From JAFGVL01 sp963663245 (GTDB lineage: Bacteria; Bacteroidota; Bacteroidia; Bacteroidales; Paludibacteraceae), in contig OY760143.1 of NCBI GenBank assembly GCA_963663245.1, positions 1,178,001 through 1,242,000 on the forward strand: DNA of 64,000 nucleotides. The letters are read 5' to 3'. This document shows, piece by piece, positions 1 to 9,543 of the stretch. Position 1 is the stretch's first letter; every line of letters starts with the position of its first letter. The position numbers were made by a program, and so were the translations under genes. The notes under the pieces were generated by a model. That model was not told the DNA's origin. It did no database searches and saw only the letters and a program-made list of their open reading frames with translations.

Positions 1-239
1 TTGTAGGTTTCTATCCCAATTATTTTTTCAAATAATATGCGTGTAATTAACTCCAGTTTAAAAATGGGGTTCTTTATAAAGCTTTTAGTATAGCGATAAA
101 TTTTTGTGGGAAGCTGTGCTTGAAACAAGATGATACGTATTGAGTAATTATATTTACAAATATAATTATCTTTTGTGTTAAATGTTGATGTGCAAGGATT
201 TTTAACGTATGGTAATTATAGTGCCAATATTTTAGCTAG

Positions 240-998
240 TTACCTGCCATCAAGTTGTCCAAATACTCTTTTTAAAATATCATTTACACGAGCAATAGGG
301 TTTTCCCGAATTTTCTTTTCCTCTTCAGCTACTTTTAAGAATAGCCCATCTAGTGCTTTTTGTGTAACATATGTATCTAGTTCTGTATTAACAGGAGTTA
401 AGCTTGATGTTTTTCCTATAATACTGTTGGCTAATTTGTTGTAGCTGCTAGTTAGTGTGTTCCAAGATTGATAGGTAGATATGCCCGCAACTATTTTTTT
501 ATCTAATGATTTTTTAATTTTAGGCTGAAATGCTTTTTGTAAGCTTTTATACGTTGCTTTCTGTAGGTAATCGGTTGCAGCATGGTCGCCAGCAGTTAAT
601 ATGCTCCAAGCATCTGCGATGGTAATATCCTTTATGGCTTTTATGAAAATTGGTTTAGCAGCAATTGCAGCATCCTCAGCAGAACGGTTTAAGCGAAGCT
701 CAAAATCATTCACCATCTTTTCTCCACCAGGAATTAGTTTAATATTATCTGTAATAATCGCAGCTTCTTTTGGTAAAAGAATTTTCACCATATTATCTTT
801 TAAAAATCCATCTTGTTTATTAAGTGCTAATACGGCATTGGTAATTCCAACGCTTAACGCATTTTTAAGACCAGAAGCATTTTCTTGTTCTGTTGGTTTT
901 GTTGTAGCTGTGTTTACAGTTTGTTCTGCTATCGTTAATAGCTCAGCACAAGAACTAAGTAGAAGTATGATAGTTAGAAAAAGAATTGTTTTTTTCAT
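240..998 (-). CDS. DUF4197 family lipoprotein
   Basis: The 252-residue product matches DUF4197, a family of envelope proteins of unknown function common in Bacteroidota and Proteobacteria. The N-terminus is a hydrophobic stretch ending in the lipobox LSSC, so it should be a lipoprotein. The body is helical, with the family-like segments around ALSVGITNAV and TDYLQKATY. I chose the ATG at 998 because the in-frame extension to 1079 would place about 27 residues ahead of a clean signal peptide. It lies just downstream of the BspA-like gene on the same strand, 86 bp from it. The 239 bases to its left hold no gene I can support. Confidence 0.88.
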   Translation of the reverse strand: MKKTILFLTIILLLSSCAELLTIAEQTVNTATTKPTEQENASGLKNALSVGITNAVLALNKQDGFLKDNMVKILLPKEAAIITDNIKLIPGGEKMVNDFELRLNRSAEDAAIAAKPIFIKAIKDITIADAWSILTAGDHAATDYLQKATYKSLQKAFQPKIKKSLDKKIVAGISTYQSWNTLTSSYNKLANSIIGKTSSLTPVNTELDTYVTQKALDGLFLKVAEEEKKIRENPIARVNDILKRVFGQLDGR

Positions 999-1084
999 GT
1001 TAGTTGTTATTCGTGTACTGCAAATATATTGCTTTAAAGGGAATAAAAAAAGGCTGGCGTATAGCCAGTTTTTAATCATTTTTC

Positions 1085-3250
1085 TTATTGAGTAAGTATT
1101 TTCTTACTGTATTTTTCTATGCTAATAATATATATACCTTTACTTGGTAGATCTATATTTAATGAATTTTTTTGATTGGTTGAGCTAAATATAAGGTTCC
1201 CATTTGTTGAATAAACAGATATTGTTCTGTTCGTTGGGCAGTTATTTAGATTAAGCTTATTGGCGAATGTTTGTATTGATATGTTTTTAAAATCGACTTC
1301 ATCTATATCTACAGCAATATCATCTGTTATATTTGTAAAGTCCTTCCATTTATCAGCTACTTGGTAAGCTGATAAGCTTCCAGTAGGTATATGTAATATA
1401 CAAGTTGCCGGATCAACATATTTAAAAACATCTACCATTGTACTTAAATCAACTGGGGTGATAGGATGAGCATATATTGATATAATGCTAGAGTCTCCAT
1501 AAAATGCATATGTGCCAATAGAACTAACCGTCTCTGGTATTTCTATGCTTGTGATGTTTGTGCAATTTGCAAATGCACCGTCTCCTATATTTGTTACACC
1601 ATAAGGTATGTTGATAGATAATAAACTGTCGCAATTGTAAAAAGCAAATGTTCCAATATTTGTTACTGTATTTGGTATGGATATCGTTTTTAAATGAGTT
1701 TGATTATAACATAATGAGTTTGGAATAGATTGCACTTTATTTCCTATCAGGAAGTTTGTCACTATAGGTTCAAATATATTATTTCCTCCTGTTGTCGCAT
1801 TTATAGCATTATAATTAATCACTTTTAAACTATCGCAATCGCTAAAAGCATTATCCCCAATATTGGTTACTGTTTCTGGTATTGTAATTAATGTTAATCC
1901 ATCACAATTATAAAAGGCCTGTCCATTAATAGTTTTAACAGAATCAGGAATAGTAATTGCTGTAAGTTCTGTCATTCCATAACATAACCTAAAGGGAATA
2001 GACTGCACTTTATTTCCAATATTGAAGTTTATTATTGTATCTCCTTTATAAGGAAGGTTGCCTACTGTAGCATTTATGGCATTGTAGTTTACCGTATTTA
2101 AACTAGTGCAATTTTCAAAAGCATAATCTCCAATATTCGTTACTTTTTCTGGAATTGTGATAGATGTTAGCTTACTCATACCATTACATAAATTTGCTGG
2201 AATAGATTTCACATTATCACTTATTTCAAAACTTATTATCGATGAGGAATTATCTCCAAAAAGGAGATCGTCGTTTGTATAGGCATTTGTAGCATTGTAA
2301 TACACCGTTTTTAAGCTGTCGCAATTTGCAAATGCATAGTATCCAATACTTGTTACTGAATCCGGAATCGTGATAGAGACTAAATTATCACAATCATTAA
2401 ACGACCAGGCGCTAATTTTAGTTACAGAATTTGGAATAGTGATAGCCGTTAGATTTGTCATCTTAGAACATAAGTTGACAGGTATGGTTTGTACTTTACT
2501 TCCTATTTCAAAATTAGTTATTGATGATGCTTCTCCAAAAGGAGGGTTATTGCTTGTTGTTGCATTTATTGCATTGTAATAAACTGTTTTTAAATTATCA
2601 CAGCTTGAAAAAGCATTGAGTTCAATATCAGTTACTGATTCGGGAATTATTATTGAACTTAGCTTGTTGCAATTCTCAAAAGCAGAGCTTCCAATTTTCA
2701 CTATTGAATCAGGTAATATTATTCCCTGTAGACTAAAACAGTTAATAAATGCAGAGTTCTCAATTTCAGTTGTAGAATTTGGAATAGTAACTGAAATTAA
2801 ACTATCGCAGTCTTTAAAACAGCGACTCTCTATAATCGTGATTGAGTCTGGTATGGAGAAAGCTTTTAAGCTTTTACAACCAGAAAAAGCTTGATTTTCA
2901 ATTTTATTTACAGAGTTTGGAAGTGTAACTGTTGTTAAATTATTGCAACTGATGAAAGAGCCATATCCAATTTCTTTGACAGAATTTGGAATAGTAATGG
3001 CTGTTAATTCATTACAAGCAAAAAAAGCTAAATCTCCTGTTCTTGTAACAGAATAAGTATTTATATATGTTACTGTATCTGGTATAGTACAAGGACCTAA
3101 TACCGAGCTTTCACCGCTTACTTCTACTGTGCTGTCAGAAGTTATGGTGTATTCTAGAATAGCTCCATCTGTTGTAATTGAAGTAAAATCATATGCAAAT
3201 AATCTAGTTATTTGTAAGAGTAGGATGAATGAAATAACTGTTTTTTTCAT
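1085..3250 (-). CDS. BspA-like leucine-rich repeat surface protein with T9SS C-terminal domain
   Basis: This 721-residue protein starts with a Sec signal peptide ending near LFAYDF. Most of it is LRR_5 (BspA/Treponema pallidum type) repeats of about 23 residues with the pattern ITIPNSVTxIGxxAFxxCxxL. From about residue 220 to 560 there are four larger units of 70-95 residues, each opening with a YNAxNA segment, then xVQSIPxxLC, then one or two LRR units. The last 75 residues (ending KGIYIISIEKYSKKILTQ) look like a type IX secretion sorting domain (type A), so the protein is probably exported by T9SS and attached to or released from the surface. BspA-type LRR proteins often bind host or matrix proteins; the ligand here is unknown. 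Confidence 0.88.
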   Translation of the reverse strand: MKKTVISFILLLQITRLFAYDFTSITTDGAILEYTITSDSTVEVSGESSVLGPCTIPDTVTYINTYSVTRTGDLAFFACNELTAITIPNSVKEIGYGSFISCNNLTTVTLPNSVNKIENQAFSGCKSLKAFSIPDSITIIESRCFKDCDSLISVTIPNSTTEIENSAFINCFSLQGIILPDSIVKIGSSAFENCNKLSSIIIPESVTDIELNAFSSCDNLKTVYYNAINATTSNNPPFGEASSITNFEIGSKVQTIPVNLCSKMTNLTAITIPNSVTKISAWSFNDCDNLVSITIPDSVTSIGYYAFANCDSLKTVYYNATNAYTNDDLLFGDNSSSIISFEISDNVKSIPANLCNGMSKLTSITIPEKVTNIGDYAFENCTSLNTVNYNAINATVGNLPYKGDTIINFNIGNKVQSIPFRLCYGMTELTAITIPDSVKTINGQAFYNCDGLTLITIPETVTNIGDNAFSDCDSLKVINYNAINATTGGNNIFEPIVTNFLIGNKVQSIPNSLCYNQTHLKTISIPNTVTNIGTFAFYNCDSLLSINIPYGVTNIGDGAFANCTNITSIEIPETVSSIGTYAFYGDSSIISIYAHPITPVDLSTMVDVFKYVDPATCILHIPTGSLSAYQVADKWKDFTNITDDIAVDIDEVDFKNISIQTFANKLNLNNCPTNRTISVYSTNGNLIFSSTNQKNSLNIDLPSKGIYIISIEKYSKKILTQ

Positions 3251-3297
3251 ATTCTAATATGTTTTTATTTACACAAATATACCAAAAAACACAAATA

Positions 3298-3327
3298 AAA
3301 AAAGCCCGACAAAATGCCGGGCTTTTC
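3298..3327 (-). terminator. Rho-independent terminator downstream of the lipase gene
   Basis: AAAGCCCG and CGGGCTTT form a hairpin flanked by A and T runs, so it could work in both directions. It lies left of the lipase gene and the ppdK remnant, where minus-strand transcription from the lipase should end before the BspA-like gene. Confidence 0.75.
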
Positions 3328-3348
3328 AATATAGTATAAGAGTTATTT

Positions 3349-3401
3349 TTATCTTAAAGCAGCTTGAGCAGCAGCTAAACGTGCGATAGGCACACGGAAA
3401 G
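3349..3401 (-). pseudogene. Duplicated 3' end of ppdK (53 bp remnant)
   Basis: These 53 bases repeat the last codons and stop of ppdK (4790-4842) with one visible mismatch. They would encode RVPIARLAAAQAALR and a stop. Identity ends abruptly at 3401 next to the lipase stop codon. There is no start and no rest of the gene, so it is a fragment. The two copies flank a 1.4 kb segment carrying only the lipase gene and a terminator, which suggests either insertion that rebuilt the ppdK end or a tandem duplication. Confidence 0.85.
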
Positions 3402-3411
3402 ATCATTTTTG

Positions 3412-4650
3412 TTAGGGATGATCTAAAATAAAGTCTTTAACCCATTTGCAAACTCTTGTGTCTTTGTTTAAATATGAATGGTTGATCCATTCAAATGTAT
3501 TTACTACATGAGGACTTTTATCTCCTGCATAGTGTGAGTTTCCTTCAAAGCGTGCAGATGCATTAGTTACCATACCATCGTTCGGTTTATCTAAAACCCC
3601 ATGACCTGTTTTTTCTACTAATGATGGTTTTGGTGAGTGCCAATGGTAACAAAAAGGTACTCCAAAATGATAACAAGAATGATAGGTGCTTATTCGTCCG
3701 TTTAACAACCAATATTTTGAGCGACTATTTATATCAGTTGTATTGTTATAAATATAGTTTAAAAAGTCACTTCCTGGTTTTAGGTCGCCAACACCCGAAG
3801 TGTTTCCAAAAGGTACAAAGTGCGATAGTTTTGACCCTAGGTGAGGAGTGCTTAAAGTAACAAGTCTATAGAAGTTGGTACTTTTTAAATGCGTGTAGTC
3901 AGCAATATATGCACGAGAGACTAATCCACCCATTGAATGAGCTATTATTATAGGGTCCATAGAAACCCAGCTACTATCTTGACATTCTAAGATAAAGTCA
4001 GCCATTTTTTCTCCATTTTCAATGATATGATTCCACCATTTATATTCGTATACCCAAACATTATAACTATCTCCAATATTATGGTCTTTTAAATAATCGA
4101 TCATTTTGTCCCATGATTTAGAATTATCGTCCATCCCATGAACTAGAATAACACTTCTTCCAACACCGGCTTGTCCTAACTTTAATTCTAAGAAATATTG
4201 GTTAGAAAAGGATCCTGTTGTTAAAGTGTTATTTTTATGCAAAAAAACGAACTGAAGTTCTTCTTCAATGCCATCAATTATAAGGTGAAGTGAATTGTCT
4301 TCCTCAATAGTTCCTTGTATCACTATCGTGTCGTTACCGGAGTTGCCTTTTAAAGAGAAGGTTGAATCATTCTTGATCGTACCGGTTAATTCAACAGGGG
4401 AAGGAAAATTAAATTCAGAGGGTATGCTTAAATTGGCTAATAAGCTAGTGTTTGATTGATAGATGTTAATTGTATAACATGTGTCGGCAGTTCTTTCAAT
4501 ATCAGAACCATCACTGAGTAAATAGCCTTTCCATTGAGCATTTATATTAATAGATGTAGATGTTGCATTTGCTGAATTAGATTTATCATCTTCACAAGCA
4601 GTGAAAATTAATAAAATAAAAAGGATGAGTGTAAAATAGTTTCGTTTCAT
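3412..4650 (-). CDS. Alpha/beta-hydrolase lipoprotein (lipase-like)
   Basis: The 412-residue product has a signal peptide with lipobox FTAC (Cys19), so it is probably anchored in the outer membrane. Residues about 35-140 form a beta-rich domain I do not recognise. The C-terminal part is an alpha/beta hydrolase of the triacylglycerol-lipase/PGAP1 type: the oxyanion HG at 171-172 (VILVHGMDD), the nucleophile elbow AHSMGG with Ser239, and a late KPNDGMV segment plus histidines near the C-terminus (ASARFEGNSHYAGD, INHSYL) that can supply Asp and His. It probably cleaves lipid or other ester bonds outside the cell. It sits alone between two copies of the ppdK 3' end and has its own terminator, which suggests later insertion. 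Confidence 0.85.
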   Translation of the reverse strand: MKRNYFTLILFILLIFTACEDDKSNSANATSTSININAQWKGYLLSDGSDIERTADTCYTINIYQSNTSLLANLSIPSEFNFPSPVELTGTIKNDSTFSLKGNSGNDTIVIQGTIEEDNSLHLIIDGIEEELQFVFLHKNNTLTTGSFSNQYFLELKLGQAGVGRSVILVHGMDDNSKSWDKMIDYLKDHNIGDSYNVWVYEYKWWNHIIENGEKMADFILECQDSSWVSMDPIIIAHSMGGLVSRAYIADYTHLKSTNFYRLVTLSTPHLGSKLSHFVPFGNTSGVGDLKPGSDFLNYIYNNTTDINSRSKYWLLNGRISTYHSCYHFGVPFCYHWHSPKPSLVEKTGHGVLDKPNDGMVTNASARFEGNSHYAGDKSPHVVNTFEWINHSYLNKDTRVCKWVKDFILDHP

Positions 4651-4705
4651 TGCAGTAAGATATTGGATTAAATTTGAAGTTCAAATATACCAAAAAAATT
4701 ACAAA

Positions 4706-4777
4706 CAAAAAGCCCCACCAAAAGGAGGGGCTTTTATATTATCAAAAGATAGCCTCTCATGAAGAGAGGCTATCTTT
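4706..4777 (-). terminator. Two hairpins after ppdK
   Basis: One hairpin pairs AAAAGCCCC with GGGGCTTTT (about 4708-4736). The second pairs GATAGCCTCTC with GAGAGGCTATC (about 4745-4777). They lie between the ppdK stop and the lipase start and most likely end ppdK transcription; both are near-symmetric and could also act on the other strand. Confidence 0.75.
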
Positions 4778-4789
4778 GCATTTTGCTTC

Positions 4790-7498
4790 TTATCTTAATG
4801 CAGCTTGAGCAGCAGCTAAACGTGCGATAGGCACACGGAAAGGAGAACAACTTACATAGTTCATCCCTGCTCTTACACAGAACTCAACTGATGAAGGCTC
4901 ACCACCATGCTCACCACAAATACCAACTTTTAATTTAGCATTTGAGCTACGTCCTTTATTGATACCCATTTCAACTAATTGACCAACACCTTCTTGATCC
5001 AATACTTGGAAAGGATCTGCTTTTAAGATTCCTTTTTCAAGATAAACAGGTAAGAATTTACCAGCATCATCTCTAGAATATCCTAAAGCCATTTGCGTAA
5101 GGTCATTTGTTCCGAATGAGAAGAACTCAGCTATTTCAGCAATTTGATCTGCGATTAATGCAGCACGAGGAATCTCTATCATAGTACCTACCATGTATTC
5201 GATTTTATCTCCTCTTTCAGCAAATACCTCAGCAGCTACCGAACGAACGATTTCTTCTTGTAATTTGAATTCTTGAACAGTTCCAATAAGTGGAATCATT
5301 ATTTCAGGGAAGGTTTTAATGCCTTTAGCCTTAAGATCCATCGCTGCTTCAATAATTGCTCTTGCTTGCATTTCTGTAATCTCAGGGTACGTATTTCCTA
5401 AACGACAACCACGGTGACCTAACATTGGGTTAAACTCGTGTAAGTCTTCCACTTTTGCTTTTACAACTTCAGCAGAAATTCCCATTTCTTTAGCCATTGC
5501 TTCTTGATTTTCTGGCTCGTGAGGAACAAACTCGTGTAAAGGTGGATCCAGTAGACGTACAGTTACTGGTAAACCTGCCATTGCAGTAAATACATCTGTA
5601 AAGTCTTGACGTTGGATAGGTAATAATTTGTCTAATGCAGCTCTTCTTCCAGCTTCATCATCAGCCAAAATCATTTCACGCATACGAATTAAACGCTCAC
5701 CTTCGAAGAACATGTGCTCCGTACGACAAAGACCAATACCTTGAGCACCGAAATCAAGAGCAACTTTACAATCTCTTTCAGTTTCAGCATTTGTTCTTAC
5801 GTCGATTTTTCTAAATTTATCAGCTAATTCCATGATAGCTCCGAAATCACCACTCAACTCAGGGTCGATAGTAGCAACTTTACCTGCGTACACTTCACCA
5901 GTAGAACCGTTTAACGAAATCCAGTCACCTTCTTTAAATGTTTGACCGTTGGCAGTAAATGATCTTCCTTTCGCATCGATTTTACAATCACCAGCTCCAG
6001 ACACACAGCATTTACCCATACCACGTGCAACAACAGCAGCGTGAGATGTCATACCTCCTTTTGCAGTTAAGATACCTTTAGCGATATCCATACCTTCTAA
6101 ATCTTCAGGAGAAGTTTCAGTTCTAATAAGAATAGAAACTGGGAATTTATTTGCTTCATCAGCGTGGAATACACATTGACCAGTAGCAGCACCTGGAGAT
6201 GCAGGTAAACCTTTTGCTACAACATTAGCTGCTTTAATAGCTGCTTTGTCGAATACAGGGTGTAATAATTCGTCTAATTTATTAGGCTCTTGACGAAGGA
6301 TAGCAGTTTTTTCGTCAATCATACCTTCTTTTACCATTTCAACAGCAATTCTTGTCATCGCAGCAGCAGTACGTTTACCGTTACGAGTTTGAAGCATCCA
6401 TAATTTACCATCTTGGATAGTAAACTCTAAATCTTGCATGTCTTTGAAATATTTCTCTAATTTATCTTGCGTTTCGTCAAGTTCTTTGTAAACTACAGGC
6501 ATTAACTCTTCTAATGAAGGGTAGTTAGCTGCTCTATCGTCTTCTTTTACACCAGCTAATTCAGCCCATTGTAAAGAACCTGCTTTAGTAATTTGTTGTG
6601 GAGTTCTAACACCAGCTACAACATCTTCACCTTGAGCATTAATTAAGTACTCACCGTTAAATGCGTTCTCGCCAGTTGCAGCATCTCTTGTAAAGGCAAC
6701 ACCAGTACCAGAGTTATCACCCATATTACCAAATACCATTGCTTGTACGTTTACAGCAGTACCCCATTCTTCTGGAATCTGGTGCATTGCACGGTAGTAA
6801 TTAGCTCTTGGGTTTGTCCAGCTATCAAATACTGCACAAACTGATCCCCAAAGTTGTTCCCATGGATCAACTGGGAAATCTTTCCCTGTTTGTTTTTTAA
6901 CAGCTACTTTAAATTGCTGTACTAATTCTTTTAAATCATCAACGCTTAAGTCAGTATCATTTTCAACACCTTTCTTTTCTTTCATCTCTTCCATGATTTC
7001 CTCAAATGGATCATCATCTTCTTTAGATTCAGGTTTCATTCCTAAAACTACATCACCATACATTTGAACAAAACGTCTGTATGAATCCCAAGCGAAACGA
7101 GGGTTACCCGATTTCTTAGCGATAGCTTCTACAGCTTCGTCATTCATACCAAGGTTCAATACTGTATCCATCATTCCTGGCATAGAAACACGAGCACCAG
7201 AACGAACTGACATTAATAATGGGTTGTCTTTAGAACCGAATCCCATGTCCATAATTTTTTCAACATATGCCATAGCTTCTTCGCATTCGCCTTTTAAAAG
7301 CTCAATAACTTTAGCCTGACCTAGTTGATTGTATTCTGTACAAGTATCAGTTGTGATAGTAAATCCTGGAGGTACTGGAACACCAATAAGGTTCATTTCA
7401 GCAAGGTTTGCACCTTTACCACCAAGCAAATTTTTCATGTCTGCTTTACCTTCGGCTTCTTTGTTCCCGAACGTATAAACGCGTTTTACATTTGACAT
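4790..7498 (-). CDS. ppdK: Pyruvate, phosphate dikinase
   Basis: This enzyme interconverts ATP, pyruvate and phosphate with AMP, phosphoenolpyruvate and pyrophosphate in the cytosol. The 902-residue length is normal for the family. The order is an N-terminal ATP-grasp nucleotide-binding domain (start VYTFGNKEAEGK, GGKGANLAEM), the swivelling phosphohistidine domain with GGMTSHAAVVARGMG (His486), and the C-terminal PEP/pyruvate TIM barrel with RTEHMFF, FGTNDLTQMALGYSRDD and CGEHGG. The gene stands alone between hairpin terminators and a 263 bp upstream gap, so it is probably monocistronic. In anaerobic Bacteroidota PPDK commonly works in glycolysis or gluconeogenesis with pyrophosphate. Its last 53 bases recur at 3349-3401. 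Confidence 0.97.
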   Translation of the reverse strand: MSNVKRVYTFGNKEAEGKADMKNLLGGKGANLAEMNLIGVPVPPGFTITTDTCTEYNQLGQAKVIELLKGECEEAMAYVEKIMDMGFGSKDNPLLMSVRSGARVSMPGMMDTVLNLGMNDEAVEAIAKKSGNPRFAWDSYRRFVQMYGDVVLGMKPESKEDDDPFEEIMEEMKEKKGVENDTDLSVDDLKELVQQFKVAVKKQTGKDFPVDPWEQLWGSVCAVFDSWTNPRANYYRAMHQIPEEWGTAVNVQAMVFGNMGDNSGTGVAFTRDAATGENAFNGEYLINAQGEDVVAGVRTPQQITKAGSLQWAELAGVKEDDRAANYPSLEELMPVVYKELDETQDKLEKYFKDMQDLEFTIQDGKLWMLQTRNGKRTAAAMTRIAVEMVKEGMIDEKTAILRQEPNKLDELLHPVFDKAAIKAANVVAKGLPASPGAATGQCVFHADEANKFPVSILIRTETSPEDLEGMDIAKGILTAKGGMTSHAAVVARGMGKCCVSGAGDCKIDAKGRSFTANGQTFKEGDWISLNGSTGEVYAGKVATIDPELSGDFGAIMELADKFRKIDVRTNAETERDCKVALDFGAQGIGLCRTEHMFFEGERLIRMREMILADDEAGRRAALDKLLPIQRQDFTDVFTAMAGLPVTVRLLDPPLHEFVPHEPENQEAMAKEMGISAEVVKAKVEDLHEFNPMLGHRGCRLGNTYPEITEMQARAIIEAAMDLKAKGIKTFPEIMIPLIGTVQEFKLQEEIVRSVAAEVFAERGDKIEYMVGTMIEIPRAALIADQIAEIAEFFSFGTNDLTQMALGYSRDDAGKFLPVYLEKGILKADPFQVLDQEGVGQLVEMGINKGRSSNAKLKVGICGEHGGEPSSVEFCVRAGMNYVSCSPFRVPIARLAAAQAALR

Positions 7499-7761
7499 TT
7501 TTTATTCTATTTTTAAGTTAATAATTAGGTTATTTTCGTGTTGAAAAAAAGAAAACAAAGGTATTCAAAAAAACAGTAAAAAAAAACAGCAAAAGTGATT
7601 TTAATATTTATTTAGGAATAAACTATAAAATGCTAGGTTCTTAAGGGTTTTGAGAACGCTTAATAGGAGGAAATTGCTACAGTTTTTATATTTAGTTTAT
7701 TGTAAAAAACACACTCTTTTTTTGAGATAATTTTTGCAATTAAGAAACAATACAATTTTGA

Positions 7762-8847
7762 TTAGTTAGGAAGAGGCAAAATTTCTAAACCAATTGCAAG
7801 ATTAATCTCTGGTTCCATTACATGTCCTGCAAAATAAAGGTATAGTTTGTCCTTATACTTTAGTGCTGCAGGAGAACGAATTTCATCAGTAGTCCAGCTA
7901 TAGTCTTCTCTTTCAAATAAAGGAGTTGCATCTTGTGTCCATGTTGTTTCTCCATTGGGTGAAGATGCATGGTGTAGTTTTACTTGTGTCCAAGGGCTAT
8001 CAATTACCACATCATAATACAGATGCATTTTATTATTTAGTACTATGGCATTAGGAGTAGAATAGCCAACGAAAGTGTTTCTAGGGTAGATGTTTAAATC
8101 GGGTGTTAATACAAGTCTACTTTGATCCCAAGTAGATCCATCAAAGCAAGTGAGACCAATTACTTGCCATGTTGAACTTATAGTTGCATCAACTCCAACT
8201 GCAGTAAAATAAACATATATTTTATTGTTGTAAACTACGGCTGCAGGTTCACCAACAATGTATTGATTAAACTCGAAATTCATATCGCTGTATGGAGCTG
8301 TAGGCTCAGCAATGAAACCTTGTTTGGTGAAGTTTATTCCGTCAGAAGAAATAGCATGACCAAGCTTAAAATGTTTAGAGGCGCTATCATCGTCAACATT
8401 GTTTGGAATATTGTCTGCGCCATTGGTAGTATAGCTATAAGAGACATCATAGCCTGTATAAAAAAGATGATAGTTTCCTTGGTAGAAAACAACGGAAGGA
8501 GTCTCAATGCTTTGCCCATCCCACGCATTTTCAGTTAATTCTAGTACTGGAGTACTAGGGTTCAGACTCCAGTTTATACCATCAGAAGATATGAGACGAT
8601 ATATTTTTACTTTTTCGTCCCAGGACTTGTCAGAGGAAGCATACATAATCAATTGGTCACCAACTATTAAAACATGAGGGTCGTTCCAATGTGAGCCAGT
8701 AAAGAAATCATCGTTTTGAATGATGGGGTTTGTATAGTCTGGAGTTGTTATTTCTTTGGGCTCTTCTTCAATACATCCATTTAAGGTAAGTAGTAAAAAA
8801 AAAGAAAATATAACTTTTGTTGAGAAGGTAGCTATGTGTTTTGTCAT
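7762..8847 (-). CDS. GH43/GH32-like beta-propeller lipoprotein
   Basis: The 361-residue product begins with a signal peptide and lipobox LNGC followed by acidic residues. The body has the blade pattern of five-bladed propeller glycosidases (GH43, GH32, GH117 and relatives): an early WNDPHVL, then repeated segments such as SSDGINW, ETPSVVFYQGNYHLFYTGYD, GEPAAVVYNNKIYVYFTAVG and RSPAALKYKDKLYLYFAGH. It is probably a surface carbohydrate-active enzyme or binder; substrate and activity are not clear. I chose the ATG at 8847 because the longer reading frame to 8964 would overlap the upstream gene and place 39 residues before the signal peptide. No SusC/SusD genes are adjacent. Confidence 0.75.
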   Translation of the reverse strand: MTKHIATFSTKVIFSFFLLLTLNGCIEEEPKEITTPDYTNPIIQNDDFFTGSHWNDPHVLIVGDQLIMYASSDKSWDEKVKIYRLISSDGINWSLNPSTPVLELTENAWDGQSIETPSVVFYQGNYHLFYTGYDVSYSYTTNGADNIPNNVDDDSASKHFKLGHAISSDGINFTKQGFIAEPTAPYSDMNFEFNQYIVGEPAAVVYNNKIYVYFTAVGVDATISSTWQVIGLTCFDGSTWDQSRLVLTPDLNIYPRNTFVGYSTPNAIVLNNKMHLYYDVVIDSPWTQVKLHHASSPNGETTWTQDATPLFEREDYSWTTDEIRSPAALKYKDKLYLYFAGHVMEPEINLAIGLEILPLPN

Positions 8848-8855
8848 AAGCTTTT

Positions 8856-9452
8856 TTATTCTGGCTTTATCTTTTTCTTTTTTACAATTGAAACCTTTCC
8901 AGGTAGTATAACGTTCAATAATTTTTTTCCTTTCAACCCTAATATGGTCGCACATGCAAAGCAAGCAAGTATCAATAGAATAATTATTAATTGATTGTCA
9001 GGAGTTAGACCTTGAAAAATTACAATTAGTGAAGCAATGGTAGACAGAATAGTTATAATGATGCTATACACAATCTTTTGAATAAGTAAAGGTGTTTTAA
9101 AGGTTTTAAAACGAGTGTAGCCATCTAACAATCCTGTAAAAAGTGCAACAATCATAGCTAATGGTAAACCAATAATCATTACGATATTCATAATGTTTAG
9201 TTCTTCAGAATAGAAGTCTGGAAATAGAGCTGTAAATAAAAATATTAAAGGAATTATCCCTACAAAAGCTTGCGATATATGAATAGCAATAGGATGGAGG
9301 TCTAAATTTAATATCATTAACCTGTTACTAGATACTCTTTCTCTATATGGTTCAAATACTTTACGAGGTAAACCACATGCAGGACAAACTTCATCTAGTT
9401 CATCCTCTTTCATTACATAGCCACAAGGGCGACATTTTACTAATTCAGCCAT
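8856..9452 (-). CDS. Zinc-ribbon (rubredoxin-like) integral membrane protein
   Basis: The 198-residue product starts with a CRPCG...CPACG zinc ribbon or rubredoxin-like knuckle within the first 30 residues. About four to five membrane spans follow, including AFVGIIPLIFLFTALF and IVMIIGLPLAMIVALF, and the tail is lysine-rich. Such proteins are sometimes annotated as rubredoxin-like membrane proteins. A redox or metal-sensing role is possible, but nothing in the sequence fixes it. It ends 9 bp before the start chosen for the GH43-like gene, so the two may be co-transcribed. Confidence 0.7.
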   Translation of the reverse strand: MAELVKCRPCGYVMKEDELDEVCPACGLPRKVFEPYRERVSSNRLMILNLDLHPIAIHISQAFVGIIPLIFLFTALFPDFYSEELNIMNIVMIIGLPLAMIVALFTGLLDGYTRFKTFKTPLLIQKIVYSIIITILSTIASLIVIFQGLTPDNQLIIILLILACFACATILGLKGKKLLNVILPGKVSIVKKKKIKPE

Positions 9453-9543
9453 AATGTAAAGTTAATGATTTTATTTTAATAATTTCTTAGTGTTCGAAAT
9501 TAACAAAATATCATTTTTTAAGATGATAATGAAGAAAGAAATC

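Noticed and set aside
601..1095. Open frame of 164 codons on the plus strand
   Set aside because: It lies opposite the DUF4197 gene, whose product has a signal peptide and family match; the plus-strand product has no recognisable features.
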